From NCBI GenBank assembly GCA_964420065.1, contig CAYQQK010000021.1, positions 1-35,036 on the forward strand: a stretch of 35,036 bases of DNA, read 5' to 3'. Position numbers and translations under genes: made by a program. Every line of letters begins with the position of its first letter. Position 1 is the first letter of the stretch. The notes under the pieces are model-generated. The model was not told the origin of the DNA. It did no database searches and saw only the letters and a list, made by a program, of their open reading frames with translations. Below, one piece after another: positions 6,180 through 14,947 of this stretch. The stretch is from CAYQQK01 sp964420065 (GTDB lineage Bacteria; Bacillota; Dethiobacteria; DTU022).

Positions 6180-6710
6180 TTAATAAGGGTAAAAAATAAG
6201 TCCAAGGACGGCCCCGGCGAGAATGAGATGGAAAGGGTTGGTCCGGCGCAGGACGCTTGCGGTGAAGAGGGCAACGGCGATCGCAACGGTGGTCCAATCG
6301 ACCAGGCCGGCCCGGCCCAGGGAAACGGTGGCGATCACGATCAAAACGATTACCGCCGGACGGAGGCCGCTGACGACCCGCCGCACCCGGCGGTTACGGA
6401 TCATCTTCATCAGCACGGTGCTCAGTGACAACAAAATGATCAGGGAGGGGGAAACAACGCCCAGGGTGGCAAGGATCGAGCCGGCCGCCCCGGCCATGCG
6501 AAAACCGGCGTAGGTAGCCGAGTTAACGGCGATCGGTCCCGGGGTCATCTCGGCCACGGCAATGATATCGATAAACTCCTGGGCCGTAAGCCAGCCGTGG
6601 CGGGCGATCAGCTCTGTTTCCATCAAGGGGATCATGCCATAACCGCCGCCAAAACTGAACAGGCCGATTTTAAAAAAAGAACAGTACAGGTTCAACAGCA
6701 AGGCGGCCAT
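6180..6710 (-). CDS. Chromate transporter ChrA half-protein (second of pair)
   Basis: The 176-residue, highly hydrophobic membrane protein is a single ChrA-family half. It shows the family signature FKIGLFSFGGGYGMIPLME near the N-terminus, then an AEMTPGPIAVNSATYAGF motif and four to five further membrane segments. ChrA proteins are proton-coupled chromate/sulfate-type anion carriers; in many bacteria two short halves are encoded side by side and work as a pair. The ATG at 6710 has GGGAGG about 10 bases upstream and lies 2 bases after the stop of the other half. The actual substrate here is unknown. Lying just before the moa genes it could invite a molybdate role, but nothing in the sequence shows that. 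Confidence 0.88.
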   Translation of the reverse strand: MAALLLNLYCSFFKIGLFSFGGGYGMIPLMETELIARHGWLTAQEFIDIIAVAEMTPGPIAVNSATYAGFRMAGAAGSILATLGVVSPSLIILLSLSTVLMKMIRNRRVRRVVSGLRPAVIVLIVIATVSLGRAGLVDWTTVAIAVALFTASVLRRTNPFHLILAGAVLGLIFYPY

Positions 6711-6712
6711 TT

Positions 6713-7342
6713 TCAACTTTCCTCCCGATCCGGCCGTACATTTCCGGCATCCTCCGGGTCGGCCCGGCGGAAAAGCACCAGTCCCAGCAACGCACCCAAG
6801 GCAAGGACGGCAATCGGATGCAGGCCGGACCCGAGAGCGGGGATCAACAACGCAGCCAGGATCGTCCCGCTCTGCCAATTCCGGATGTGAGCCCGGCCCA
6901 ATTTCCATGCCGCCGCCCCGACCAGGGCGACAACTGTTGCCCGCAGCCCGTAAAAAACCGCCTGAACATAAGGATTATGACGCAAAAGCGGCAGGAAAAA
7001 AGCCGCCAGGAGCAGGATGATCAGAAAAGAGGGGAGCACGATTCCCAGAGCCGCGATCAGCCCCCCGGCGACCCCCCGCAGGCGGCGGCCGACAATGATC
7101 GAACAATTCAGGGCGAAGGGTCCGGGCAGGCTTTGCGTGATCACGAGCACATCCATAAAAGTTGAGTCATCGATCCATCCTTGCCGGTCCACGATCTCCA
7201 GCCGGATCATGGGCAAAATGGCGAATCCCCCCCCAAAAGTAAAAGCGCCGATTTTGAGAAAGAGCAGCAGTATCCGGGGCAGGGGCACGGGAACCGGGTC
7301 GGGATTGGTTGCGGCAGCGGACAGGCGGATCTCCTCTTTCAT
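6713..7342 (-). CDS. Chromate transporter ChrA half-protein (first of pair)
   Basis: The 209-residue product is the other ChrA half, with the motif LKIGAFTFGGGFAILPMI at about residue 29 and the TQSLPGPFALNCSIIVGRR motif that parallels the one in its neighbour. About five to six hydrophobic segments follow. The protein begins with a hydrophilic, proline-rich stretch of about 23 residues and ends in a charged tail. The two halves share the FGGG and PGP motifs, as expected from an ancient duplication; they are separated by 2 bases and are surely co-expressed. GAGG sits unusually close to the ATG at 7342, so the exact start is less certain. Confidence 0.86.
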   Translation of the reverse strand: MKEEIRLSAAATNPDPVPVPLPRILLLFLKIGAFTFGGGFAILPMIRLEIVDRQGWIDDSTFMDVLVITQSLPGPFALNCSIIVGRRLRGVAGGLIAALGIVLPSFLIILLLAAFFLPLLRHNPYVQAVFYGLRATVVALVGAAAWKLGRAHIRNWQSGTILAALLIPALGSGLHPIAVLALGALLGLVLFRRADPEDAGNVRPDREES

Positions 7343-7475
7343 CCTCGGCGGAGGGGCAAGGCCGGCTCAGCCGATTATTCTGGCGTTCCTGAAATAAAAA
7401 CGTCGTCCATGCAGGCCCGAATATTGAATAGAGTAGGTTATTTACCGGTGGATGTCAAGACAGGGCCGGCCGCCC

Positions 7476-7504
7476 TTAAACCGGTTGCCGAAACTTGGTA
7501 TAAT
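7476..7504 (+). promoter_or_regulatory. Promoter of amrBA-amrS
   Basis: A perfect TATAAT at 7499-7504 preceded by TGG gives an extended -10. A weak -35 (TTAAAC, 7476-7481) lies 17 bases upstream. The distance to the gene start is about 70 bases. Confidence 0.6.
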
Positions 7505-7580
7505 GGAAACAAACGGCGGCCGGGGCACGGGGCCGGGCCGTTATTGAAAGCGGGCATACTGTAAAACGGGAGGGATGGTG

Positions 7581-8939
7581 ATGTTACGCATCGCCGGAAT
7601 AGCACCCCACCCACCGATCATTATCCCCGCAGTGGGACGGGGCGATCAGTCGGCGGCGCAAAAAACGGTAAACGGGATGAAAAGGTTGAGCCGGCGTTTC
7701 CATGCGGCGCGTCCGGAACTTCTCGTCGTGATCACCCCTCATGGGCTGATCCTGGGAGACGGGATCGCCGTGCTCGGGAACCCGGAGCCGGCGGGAGACT
7801 TTGGGCGTTTCGGGGCGCCCCAGGTGCGGCTGTCCCTGCGTACCGATTACCGTTTGCTGCGATTGCTGGAACAGGAAACTGCCGGACCGTCGCCGGCCCG
7901 GACGGTGGTGCTTGACTCCCCTGCACCCCTTGATCACGGGGCCATGGTCCCGCTCTATTACCTGCGCGAGGCCGGCGTAGAACCGGTTGGTCTGCATATA
8001 ACCTTCGGTTTCCTTCCGCCCGGGGTGCTCTTCGCCTACGGCCGGGCTTTACGCCGGGCCATTGAAAAACGGGGGCTTCCCGCTGCCCTGCTCGCCAGCG
8101 CCGATCTGTCGCACCGCCTCAAACCGGGGGCCCCGGCCGGCTACAGCCCCCGGGCGGCGGAATTTGATCGTTTGCTGGTGCGATTGCTGCAACAGGGGCG
8201 GGTCAAGGAGATCCTTGAAATGGACCCGGCGTTGGTGGAGGAGGCGGCCGAGTGCGGGCTGCGTTCGATCATCATTGCTCTCGGCGCGCTCGAGGGGGAA
8301 CCGTACACGATCGATGTATACTCCTACGAAGGACCTTTCGGTGTAGGCTACCTTGTGGCGGAGTTGTTGCCCGTTTCTGCGCCGGTCGGCGCAGGGGAGG
8401 AAGCGGGTGACACCGCCGCTCGGTGGAAACCCCATGGCGACCCGGCCCGGCTGGCCCGGGAGGCCCTGGAGCACCTGCTCCGTCACGGGCAGGCCATGAA
8501 ACTGCCCGCTCCGCTGCCCCCCGGTCTGGAGGAGCGGGCCGGGGTTTTTGTCACTTTGAAAAAGGAAGGGATGCTTCGGGGATGCATCGGCACCGTGGAA
8601 CCGGAACGACAGAACATCGCCGCCGAAATTATCGCCAACACGACCGCCGCGGCCCTGCGGGATCCCCGCTTTGATCCGGTGCAGCTCGATGAACTGGATC
8701 ATTTAACGGTGTCGGTGGACATTCTCACTCCCATGGAACGGATCCGGAGCACCAGGGAACTTGACCCCCGGGTTTACGGGGTGCTGGTTCGGAGCGGCGG
8801 GCGTAGCGGGCTGTTGCTGCCCGACCTGGAGGGAATCGATACCGTGGAGCAGCAGTTGGACGTCGCCCGGCGCAAGGGCGGCCTCTTTCCGCAAGAACCG
8901 GTGGAACTGTACCGTTTTCGTGTCATCCGTTACCCTTGA
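7581..8939 (+). CDS. AmmeMemoRadiSam system AmrB-AmrA fusion protein
   Basis: A fusion of two partners of the AmmeMemoRadiSam system in 452 residues. Residues 1 to about 260 are the Memo/AmrB part, related to class III extradiol dioxygenases, with HPPIIIPAVG, VVITPHG, DHGAMVPLYYL and SADLSH. Residues from about 285 to the end are the AMMECR1/AmrA part, with the hallmark LRGCIGT and the TVSVDILTPME and LLLPDLEGIDTVEQQLD segments. The system's chemistry was long unknown; the window adds only context. The ATG at 7581 has GGGAGGG 6 bases upstream, whereas ATG 7575 would abut it. The radical SAM partner follows 154 bases downstream on the same strand. Confidence 0.92.
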   Translation: MLRIAGIAPHPPIIIPAVGRGDQSAAQKTVNGMKRLSRRFHAARPELLVVITPHGLILGDGIAVLGNPEPAGDFGRFGAPQVRLSLRTDYRLLRLLEQETAGPSPARTVVLDSPAPLDHGAMVPLYYLREAGVEPVGLHITFGFLPPGVLFAYGRALRRAIEKRGLPAALLASADLSHRLKPGAPAGYSPRAAEFDRLLVRLLQQGRVKEILEMDPALVEEAAECGLRSIIIALGALEGEPYTIDVYSYEGPFGVGYLVAELLPVSAPVGAGEEAGDTAARWKPHGDPARLAREALEHLLRHGQAMKLPAPLPPGLEERAGVFVTLKKEGMLRGCIGTVEPERQNIAAEIIANTTAAALRDPRFDPVQLDELDHLTVSVDILTPMERIRSTRELDPRVYGVLVRSGGRSGLLLPDLEGIDTVEQQLDVARRKGGLFPQEPVELYRFRVIRYP

Positions 8940-9093
8940 AAATACCCCCGCCGGCCCCGCCGTGGGGCAACGAGCCTTGCCGCTTTGCTCGATCGTGCCG
9001 TGCGCCGGGCCGGCCGGGGCGTCCGGACCCTGCTCCGGTGCCAAAGCACAGGCCGGAAATAACCTGTAGGGAGCAAAGACGAGGAGGACAAAC

Positions 9094-10095
9094 ATGGTCG
9101 AAGCCCGTTTTTACGCCCGCGAGGGGGAAAAAGTACGCTGCCTGCTCTGCCCGAGACGCTGCCTGCTTGCCGGGGGGCGGGAGGGGGTTTGCGGGGTGCG
9201 TCTGGAACAGGGCGGGAAACTGCTCACCGCCAACTATGGTCTTTGTGCCGCCGCGCACTGGGATCCGGTGGAGAAAAAACCGCTCTACCATTTTTATCCG
9301 GGCCGTTCCATCTTTTCCATCGGCACTTACGGGTGCAACTTGCACTGCAACTTTTGTCAGAACTGGGCTCTGGCCCGGGGCGGCCGGAGGGATGAGGGAC
9401 CGAAGATCACCCCGGAAGAGGTTCTCGCGATCCTGCGGCGGAAAGGGTCTCCGGAAAAAGCACTCGGTGTGGCTTACACCTACAATGAGCCCACGGTATG
9501 GTACGAATTTGTCTTCGATACAGCCCGGTTGCTTGGAAAGCACGGCTACCGCAACGTCCTTGTCACCAACGGCTACATTGAACCGGAGCCCCTGGCGGCA
9601 CTGCTTCCCCTGATCGACGCCGCCAACGTTGATGTCAAGGGCTTTAGCGATGCTTTTTACCGTGATTACTGCCGTGGCACGCTCGCTCCGGTCCTGGCCG
9701 CGGTGGAACGCTACGCCGCCGCGTGTCACGTCGAGGTAACCTGTTTACTGATCCCGGGAGCCAATGACAGTCCGGAGGAGATCGAAAATTTAAGCCGCCG
9801 GCTGGCTGGGATCAGCCCCGATCTGCCCCTGCACCTTTCCCGTTACTTTCCCGCTCACCGGCTCGACCTGCCTCCCACCCCCCGTTCCACCCTGGAAAAA
9901 GCCCGTCGGATTGCCCGGCGCCATCTCCGTTATGTTTACCTGGGCAACACCGGTATTGGCGAAGATACGAATACTTACTGTCCGGCCTGCCGTCACCTTT
10001 TGATTGAACGCACCGGTTACCGTGCCCGAGTGACCGGGATTGTCAACAACCGCTGCCGCGAGTGCGGCGCCGATACTGCGGCCATTATTATCTAG
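9094..10095 (+). CDS. amrS: AmmeMemoRadiSam system radical SAM enzyme AmrS
   Basis: The 333-residue protein is a radical SAM enzyme of the AmmeMemoRadiSam (PflA-like) type. The N-terminus holds a four-cysteine knot (CLLCPRRC ... GVCGVR) and then the SAM cluster motif CNLHCNFC at about residues 86-93. YTYNEPTVWYEF and NGYIEPEPL follow, and a C-terminal CPAC...CREC pair may bind a metal. The ATG at 9094 has GAGGAGG 6 bases upstream. Its partner domains AmrB and AmrA are encoded just before as one fused protein. The 154-base gap holds several short GC-rich stems but no clear promoter or terminator, so the pair is likely one transcript. Function in the cell is not established from this sequence. 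Confidence 0.93.
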   Translation: MVEARFYAREGEKVRCLLCPRRCLLAGGREGVCGVRLEQGGKLLTANYGLCAAAHWDPVEKKPLYHFYPGRSIFSIGTYGCNLHCNFCQNWALARGGRRDEGPKITPEEVLAILRRKGSPEKALGVAYTYNEPTVWYEFVFDTARLLGKHGYRNVLVTNGYIEPEPLAALLPLIDAANVDVKGFSDAFYRDYCRGTLAPVLAAVERYAAACHVEVTCLLIPGANDSPEEIENLSRRLAGISPDLPLHLSRYFPAHRLDLPPTPRSTLEKARRIARRHLRYVYLGNTGIGEDTNTYCPACRHLLIERTGYRARVTGIVNNRCRECGADTAAIII

Positions 10096-10264
10096 AAACC
10101 CGCCGGGCATGAACCGGCGCCATTTCTTCATACTATAAAAAGGGATGATCCGGAAAAGCCGGCGCGGCTCAAAACTACCACGGCCGGTTTTCGGGTATTT
10201 GCCCTTTGCAATCCAGGGTTTTACCCCGATGCCGGACCGGGAGGATCATGGCAAGGAGGATTTT

Positions 10265-11617
10265 GTGTTGACATTGTTCGTTTTTGTTCAAGGAGTGCTG
10301 CACTGGTTGGGGGGTCTTCCGCTGATCGTCCTTCTCTCCGCGGCGGGGCTATATCTGACCTTGCGCGGCGGCCTGCTGCCCCTGCGCCGTGCCGGTTCCG
10401 TATTTCGCCTGACCCTGGGCAGTCTCATCAGACGGGCCGGAACCCGCGCCGGCGAAGAGAAAGATCCGGGAGACATCTCCTCCTACCAGGCGCTGACAAC
10501 CGCTCTGGCGGCTACCGTGGGCACCGGCAACATTGCCGGAGTGGCCACGGCCATCACCCTGGGCGGGCCGGGCGCCATATTCTGGATGTGGGTCTCGGCC
10601 TTTTTCGGGATGACAACCAAGTTTTGTGAGATCGTTCTTGCGGTGTATTATCGCCGTCATTCCCCTGACGGCACCGTGGCCGGAGGGCCGATGTACTACC
10701 TTCGCGACGGCTTGCACAGCCGGGCTCTGGGGCTGGTCTTTGCCTTTTTCGCCTCCCTGGCCGCATTTGGCATCGGAAATATGGTTCAGGCCAACTCGGT
10801 TGCGGGCGCGCTGGAGACTTTCATGGGTATACCCCCGTTGGGGACCGGGATCGTTCTGGCTGTTGCGGCCGGTGCGGTGATCCTGGGCGGCATTCACCGC
10901 ATCGGCCGCATTACCAGCGGCCTCGTTCCGGTGATGGCTCTCATTTACACCGGTGGCGCCATCGCCGTTTTGATTTTGCAACGGGCGGAACTGGCGGGGG
11001 CGATCGTCGAGATTTTCAACGGTGCTTTCCGCGGTCGCGCCGCCGCTGGTGGATTTGCCGGGGCCGGGGTGCTCCAGGCAATGCGTTTCGGTGTTGCGCG
11101 GGGTTTGTTTACCAACGAAGCCGGGTTGGGGAGCGCCCCCATCGCCCATGCCGCGGCCCGTACCGATCACCCGGTCCGGCAGGGATTATGGGGCATAATT
11201 GAAGTTTTTCTTGATACCCATGTTGTATGCACGATGACCGCACTGGTCATCCTCACGACCGGGGTCTGGACGGGCTCCCTGGAGGGGGCGGCCATGACCG
11301 CCGAGGCCTTCAACCGGGTTCTCCCCGGCCCGGGGCACCTGGTGGTCACGGTAGCCCTGGTTTTGTTTGCATTTTCGACAATCATCGCCTGGTCCTACTA
11401 TGGTGAGAAGAGCTTCCAGTTCCTGACCGGCGGGGGTGAACGATTCTACCGCCTGGCCTGGCTTGTATTGATCGTGGTCGGAGCGGGAGGAGGGCTGCGT
11501 GCCGTCTGGGCGCTGGCCGATTCTTTGAACGTGCTCATGGCTTTACCCAACCTGGTGGGTGTGCTTGGCCTTTCCACCCTGGTTTTCAACCTCAATCGTC
11601 GTTTTTGGCGCTCTTGA
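10265..11617 (+). CDS. Sodium:alanine symporter family protein (AgcS)
   Basis: The 450-residue protein is an alanine/glycine:cation symporter, which brings small neutral amino acids into the cell with Na+ or H+. It has about ten to eleven hydrophobic segments and the family motifs TALAATVGTGNIAGVATAI, GGPGAIFWMW, AGGPMYYL, GLFTNEAGLGSAPIAHAA and AFSTIIAWSYYGE. The GTG at 10265 is chosen because AAGGAGGA lies directly upstream (10253-10260); translation from an upstream in-frame codon would add a hydrophilic extension unlike the family. The gene follows amrS by 169 bases and precedes dacA by 138 bases, without an obvious operon link to either. I see no glycine riboswitch before it, although such transporters are sometimes controlled that way. 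Confidence 0.92.
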   Translation: MLTLFVFVQGVLHWLGGLPLIVLLSAAGLYLTLRGGLLPLRRAGSVFRLTLGSLIRRAGTRAGEEKDPGDISSYQALTTALAATVGTGNIAGVATAITLGGPGAIFWMWVSAFFGMTTKFCEIVLAVYYRRHSPDGTVAGGPMYYLRDGLHSRALGLVFAFFASLAAFGIGNMVQANSVAGALETFMGIPPLGTGIVLAVAAGAVILGGIHRIGRITSGLVPVMALIYTGGAIAVLILQRAELAGAIVEIFNGAFRGRAAAGGFAGAGVLQAMRFGVARGLFTNEAGLGSAPIAHAAARTDHPVRQGLWGIIEVFLDTHVVCTMTALVILTTGVWTGSLEGAAMTAEAFNRVLPGPGHLVVTVALVLFAFSTIIAWSYYGEKSFQFLTGGGERFYRLAWLVLIVVGAGGGLRAVWALADSLNVLMALPNLVGVLGLSTLVFNLNRRFWRS

Positions 11618-11642
11618 CCGGATCTGCCCTGTTTGTCTTTCC

Positions 11643-11672
11643 TTGTCGCAGCAGGGATTTATCTGCGATAAA
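11643..11672 (+). promoter_or_regulatory. Possible promoter of dacA
   Basis: TTGTCG (11643-11648) and GATAAA (11667-11672) are 18 bases apart in the gap between the symporter and dacA. Each matches four of six consensus bases, so the call is tentative. Confidence 0.35.
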
Positions 11673-11755
11673 GCGAATATGCAATTACAAGTAGACAGCA
11701 TCAAGATCGTTATGCCGGCAGGCAGGCGGGCCGATCGAAGGGATTAGGGGTCACA

Positions 11756-12580
11756 GTGGCCATCTGGGATCGCATTGTTGCGGCAGTCCTTCAATTGAAC
11801 ATCGGATGGCTCGATGTCATCGATGTTATTATTATCGCCTACATCTTTTATCGCCTGATCTTGATTATCCGGGGCACCCGGGCGGAACAACTGGTCAAAG
11901 GGCTGGTCCTGCTCCTGCTGGCGATGATTATCAGCGACAAGATCGGTCTTAACACCCTGCACTGGATGTTGAGGCAACTGATGACCGTCGGTCTGATCGC
12001 GATCCCGATTGTGTTCCAACCCGAGCTGCGCCGCGCCCTGGAACAGCTCGGGCGCGGCCGGTTTTTCCAGCGACCGTACTGGACCATTCAGGAATTCGAT
12101 CAGATGCTCGGTGAACTGATGAAGGCCATCCCGGTACTGGTGAAAAAGCGCATCGGAGCCCTGATTATCGTCGAACGAGAAACGGGTTTGAAAGATATCG
12201 TCGAAACGGGGATCCAGGTCAACGGGCTGGTTTCGGCGGAGCTGCTGATCAACATTTTTTTCCCCCGCAGCCCCCTGCACGACGGGGCTGTAATCCTGCG
12301 GGGCAACCGGATCGTTGCCGCCGGGTGCTATCTGCCCTTGACCGACGATCCTCATCTGAACAAGGAGCTGGGGACCCGCCACCGGGCCGGCATCGGCGTT
12401 ACCGAAATATCCGATGCCGTAGCGATCATGGTCTCCGAGGAAACCGGCATTATTTCCATCGCCTGTAACGGGATCCTGACCCGCTACCTGGACGATAAGA
12501 AATTACGCCACCTGTTGACGGATCTATGTGCTCCAACCCGCGAAGGATTGAACATCTTGCGGTGGAGGAATAATCATTAA
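11756..12580 (+). CDS. dacA: Diadenylate cyclase CdaA (DacA)
   Basis: This membrane enzyme makes cyclic di-AMP from two ATP molecules; the messenger controls K+ and osmolyte balance and wall homeostasis in Firmicutes. The 274-residue product has three N-terminal hydrophobic segments (about residues 10-37, 45-60 and 74-86) and a DAC domain with both catalytic signatures, DGA at 176-178 (in SPLHDGAVI) and RHR at 208-210 (in GTRHRAGIG). The GTG at 11756 with AGGGGT upstream gives the usual family length. It is followed directly by cdaR and glmM, the conserved arrangement in which CdaR and GlmM bind CdaA and modulate its activity. Confidence 0.95.
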   Translation: MAIWDRIVAAVLQLNIGWLDVIDVIIIAYIFYRLILIIRGTRAEQLVKGLVLLLLAMIISDKIGLNTLHWMLRQLMTVGLIAIPIVFQPELRRALEQLGRGRFFQRPYWTIQEFDQMLGELMKAIPVLVKKRIGALIIVERETGLKDIVETGIQVNGLVSAELLINIFFPRSPLHDGAVILRGNRIVAAGCYLPLTDDPHLNKELGTRHRAGIGVTEISDAVAIMVSEETGIISIACNGILTRYLDDKKLRHLLTDLCAPTREGLNILRWRNNH

Positions 12581-12596
12581 ATTCACGAATAGGTAC

Positions 12597-13304
12597 TTGC
12601 GCAACAACCTTTTTGCCCGGATCCTGTCTATCTTTTTGGCCCTGATCTTGTGGTTGTTTGTCGCCGGGGATAACATTACCCGCACCACCCCTGTTCAGAA
12701 AATTATCCAGGGGGTCCCCTTGCAGGTTGAAAACCTGAGCGACGGGCTCGTGGTGCAGGAAATACCGGCAACGGTCAACGTCACTTTGGAGGGGCTGACC
12801 GGCGTCTTCGAAGGCTTAACGGCCCATGAGCTGGAGGCGTATATTGATTTAACCGATCGTACCGCCGGGCGCCAGCGGGTCAAGGTGCGGGGGAAACCGC
12901 CCCGGGGGTTGACTTTGATTGCCTATTCACCGGAACAGGTTGAGGTTGTGCTCGAAGCCCAGATCACCATCAGCCTGCCCGTAGAAATAGATCTCGAGGG
13001 AGTTCCGGCAACGGACTGGGAGATCGGCCATTACTGGTGTAACCCGGCCCGGGTTATGGTGCAAGCGCCAAGATCTGTTCTCGAAACGGTCAAACGGGCG
13101 GTGGTAAGTGTGAATATTTCGGGGGCGCGGAACATTTTCTATCAAGAAATGGAGCCGCTGTTCCTTGACGAAAAGGGGCAGGAGGTCACCGGGCTTGAGC
13201 TAAAGCCGGAAATAGTGGCTGTGACCGTGAACCTGGTTCAAAAAGAAGTGGAAGAAAACGCGGGCGAGAACGATCCGCATCAAGAAAATGATACCGTGGA
13301 TTGA
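12597..13304 (+). CDS. cdaR: CdaR (YbbR-domain) regulator of diadenylate cyclase
   Basis: CdaR is an extracytoplasmic YbbR-domain protein anchored by one N-terminal helix that modulates CdaA. The 235-residue product (from the TTG at 12597) starts with LRNNLFARILSIFLALILWLF, a clear anchor, followed by about two YbbR-like beta repeats (PVQKIIQGVPLQVENL..., PATVNVTLEG..., LPVEIDLEG...) and an acidic tail. The start is uncertain. The only good ribosome site, GGTGGAGGA (12561-12569), would serve an in-frame ATT at 12576, giving IKFTNRY before LRNN and overlapping the dacA stop. The TTG lacks a site of its own. Either way the gene is coupled to dacA. Confidence 0.88.
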   Translation: MRNNLFARILSIFLALILWLFVAGDNITRTTPVQKIIQGVPLQVENLSDGLVVQEIPATVNVTLEGLTGVFEGLTAHELEAYIDLTDRTAGRQRVKVRGKPPRGLTLIAYSPEQVEVVLEAQITISLPVEIDLEGVPATDWEIGHYWCNPARVMVQAPRSVLETVKRAVVSVNISGARNIFYQEMEPLFLDEKGQEVTGLELKPEIVAVTVNLVQKEVEENAGENDPHQENDTVD

Positions 13305-13363
13305 GCTCTCTCTTTTTACGGATCATTCGATTCGACCGGAGCGAAACGGGTCCCGCTTGAATA

Positions 13364-13372
13364 TGGTATTAT
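13364..13372 (+). promoter_or_regulatory. Possible extended -10 promoter of glmM
   Basis: TGG followed by TATTAT (13367-13372) forms an extended -10 element in the 116-base gap between cdaR and glmM. No convincing -35 box is present. It would allow glmM expression independent of dacA. Confidence 0.35.
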
Positions 13373-13420
13373 TGAAAGTCTGTCGCCGGCGGTCTTGTTC
13401 AGGGGCGGGGGGGCTGAATA

Positions 13421-14791
13421 TTGGGGAAACTTTTTGGCACCGACGGCATTCGTGGTGTAGCCAACCGGGATCTTACCCCGGAAATGGCTTTTTGTATCGG
13501 GCGTATTGCCGCCGGTTTGCTCAGGGAACGGGAAAATGAGCCTTTGATCCTGATCGGGCGGGACACCCGTCTTTCCGGCGATATGCTTGAGGGTTCACTT
13601 ACGGCCGGTATCGCCTCCACCGGAGTTTCGGTGCGTTTGCTCGGGATTATCTCCACCCCCGGGGTCGCTTACCTCACCCGTCGTCTCGGGGCTGCAGCGG
13701 GGATTGTCATTTCGGCGTCGCATAACCCGGTTGAAGACAACGGATTGAAAATATTCAACCGGCGGGGATTGAAGTTGGATGACGCCCTGGAGGAGAAAAT
13801 AGAAAGATACTACTTTTCCGGCGAGGACCTCTTTCCCCGGGCTACCGGCGCGGCCGTGGGCCGGGTTTTTGACGATCGTACGGCGATGGATTGTTACCTG
13901 GAATCTTTACGTGAAAACGCACCTTCTTTGGCCGGGATGCGTCTGGTGGCCGATTGCGGGCACGGCGCCGCCTGCAGCTATGCCCCGTCGCTTTTGCAAA
14001 GTCTCGGGGCGGAGGTGATCGCGCTTCATGCCGAACCGGACGGCAGCCGGATCAACGTCGCCTGCGGAGCCACCGGCACGGGCAAGCTGCAGCAGGAGGT
14101 GGTGCGCCGGGGCGCCTGCCTCGGCCTGGCTTTTGACGGGGACGCCGATCGACTCATCGCGGTGGATGAAAAAGGGGCGGTGCTTGACGGGGACGCGATC
14201 ATGTCCGTCTGCGCCATCGCGATGTTGCAGGGGGGCCGTCTTAAAAAAAAGACATTGGTCACCACGGTAATGAGTAACGGCGGGCTGGAGATGCTGGCGC
14301 AACAGTACGGTTTTACCGTGGTTCGCACCGCGGTCGGAGATCGTTTCGTGCTCGAAAAGATACTTTCCGGCGGTTATAATCTGGGGGGCGAACAATCCGG
14401 TCATATCATTTTTGCCGATCGCGCCAGCACCGGGGACGGGATGCTCACCGCCCTGGAGCTGTTGCGGGTGCTGCGAGAAGAAGAACGTCCGCTTTCCGCG
14501 CTGGCCGCCCGTTTGAACCGGCTGCCCCAGGTTCTGGTGAACCGGCGGGTGGCGGGTGCCGGCGCCTGGCAATCGAATGTGGCTGCCGTCGCCGCGGTGG
14601 AGGAGACCCGGGACAAACTGGGGCGGCATGGCCGGATCCTGGTGCGCCCTTCGGGGACCGAACCCCTGCTTCGGGTCATGCTGGAGGCTTTGCGACCCGA
14701 AGGGGAACTGCGGCGCCTGGCCGAGAGCCTGGCCGACCAGATCGTTTCCGAACTGGGCGCCGCACAACCGGTTTCCTCCGCCGGTCATTGA
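13421..14791 (+). CDS. glmM: Phosphoglucosamine mutase
   Basis: GlmM converts glucosamine-6-phosphate to glucosamine-1-phosphate for UDP-GlcNAc and peptidoglycan synthesis. The 456-residue protein carries FGTDGIRG at the N-terminus, the phosphoserine loop ISASHNP (Ser100), the Mg-binding DGDADR motif, the sugar-binding GGEQSGH and the phosphate-binding RPSGTEPLLRV near the end. The TTG start at 13421 has a G-rich site about 7 bases upstream and gives the canonical MGKLFGTDGIRG beginning. In Firmicutes GlmM can bind and inhibit CdaA, linking amino-sugar flux to c-di-AMP. glmS follows, so substrate-forming and substrate-using enzymes are side by side. Confidence 0.97.
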   Translation: MGKLFGTDGIRGVANRDLTPEMAFCIGRIAAGLLRERENEPLILIGRDTRLSGDMLEGSLTAGIASTGVSVRLLGIISTPGVAYLTRRLGAAAGIVISASHNPVEDNGLKIFNRRGLKLDDALEEKIERYYFSGEDLFPRATGAAVGRVFDDRTAMDCYLESLRENAPSLAGMRLVADCGHGAACSYAPSLLQSLGAEVIALHAEPDGSRINVACGATGTGKLQQEVVRRGACLGLAFDGDADRLIAVDEKGAVLDGDAIMSVCAIAMLQGGRLKKKTLVTTVMSNGGLEMLAQQYGFTVVRTAVGDRFVLEKILSGGYNLGGEQSGHIIFADRASTGDGMLTALELLRVLREEERPLSALAARLNRLPQVLVNRRVAGAGAWQSNVAAVAAVEETRDKLGRHGRILVRPSGTEPLLRVMLEALRPEGELRRLAESLADQIVSELGAAQPVSSAGH

Positions 14792-14803
14792 GGCAAAAAG
14801 ATA

Positions 14804-14894
14804 CCTGCGGCCGGAATAAATTCCCGCAGGAACCGGCTTAAAAAACGCGAATATCCTAGCGTTCCGCTGCGGTGCGGCAGCCCGCCCGCAGCGG
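14804..14894. other. Two hairpins between glmM and glmS
   Basis: The 156-base gap holds two stems: CCTGCGG/CCGCAGG (14804-14830, 13-base loop) and a perfect nine-pair CCGCTGCGG/CCGCAGCGG (14864-14894, 13-base loop). Neither is followed by a T-run, so they are poor intrinsic terminators. The conserved core of the glmS ribozyme is not seen here. They may stabilise or process the transcript, but no role can be shown. Confidence 0.45.
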
Positions 14895-14947
14895 GGTGGA
14901 AAAAAACTTGTCCTGGTTGCCAGAAAATACATTGCGAGGGATAAAAT

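Noticed and set aside
8940..9093. Structured RNA between amrBA and amrS
   Set aside because: Several short GC stems can be drawn, but this is expected at such base composition and none has a T-run, loop motif or other distinctive feature.
10096..10264. A glycine-type riboswitch before the sodium:alanine symporter gene
   Set aside because: No glycine aptamer landmarks are found in the gap; only GC-rich short stems and a good ribosome site for the GTG start are seen.
14792..14947. A glmS ribozyme before glmS
   Set aside because: Expected in many Firmicutes, but the conserved cleavage-site and core sequences are not visible and the gap is short; only two simple hairpins are present.
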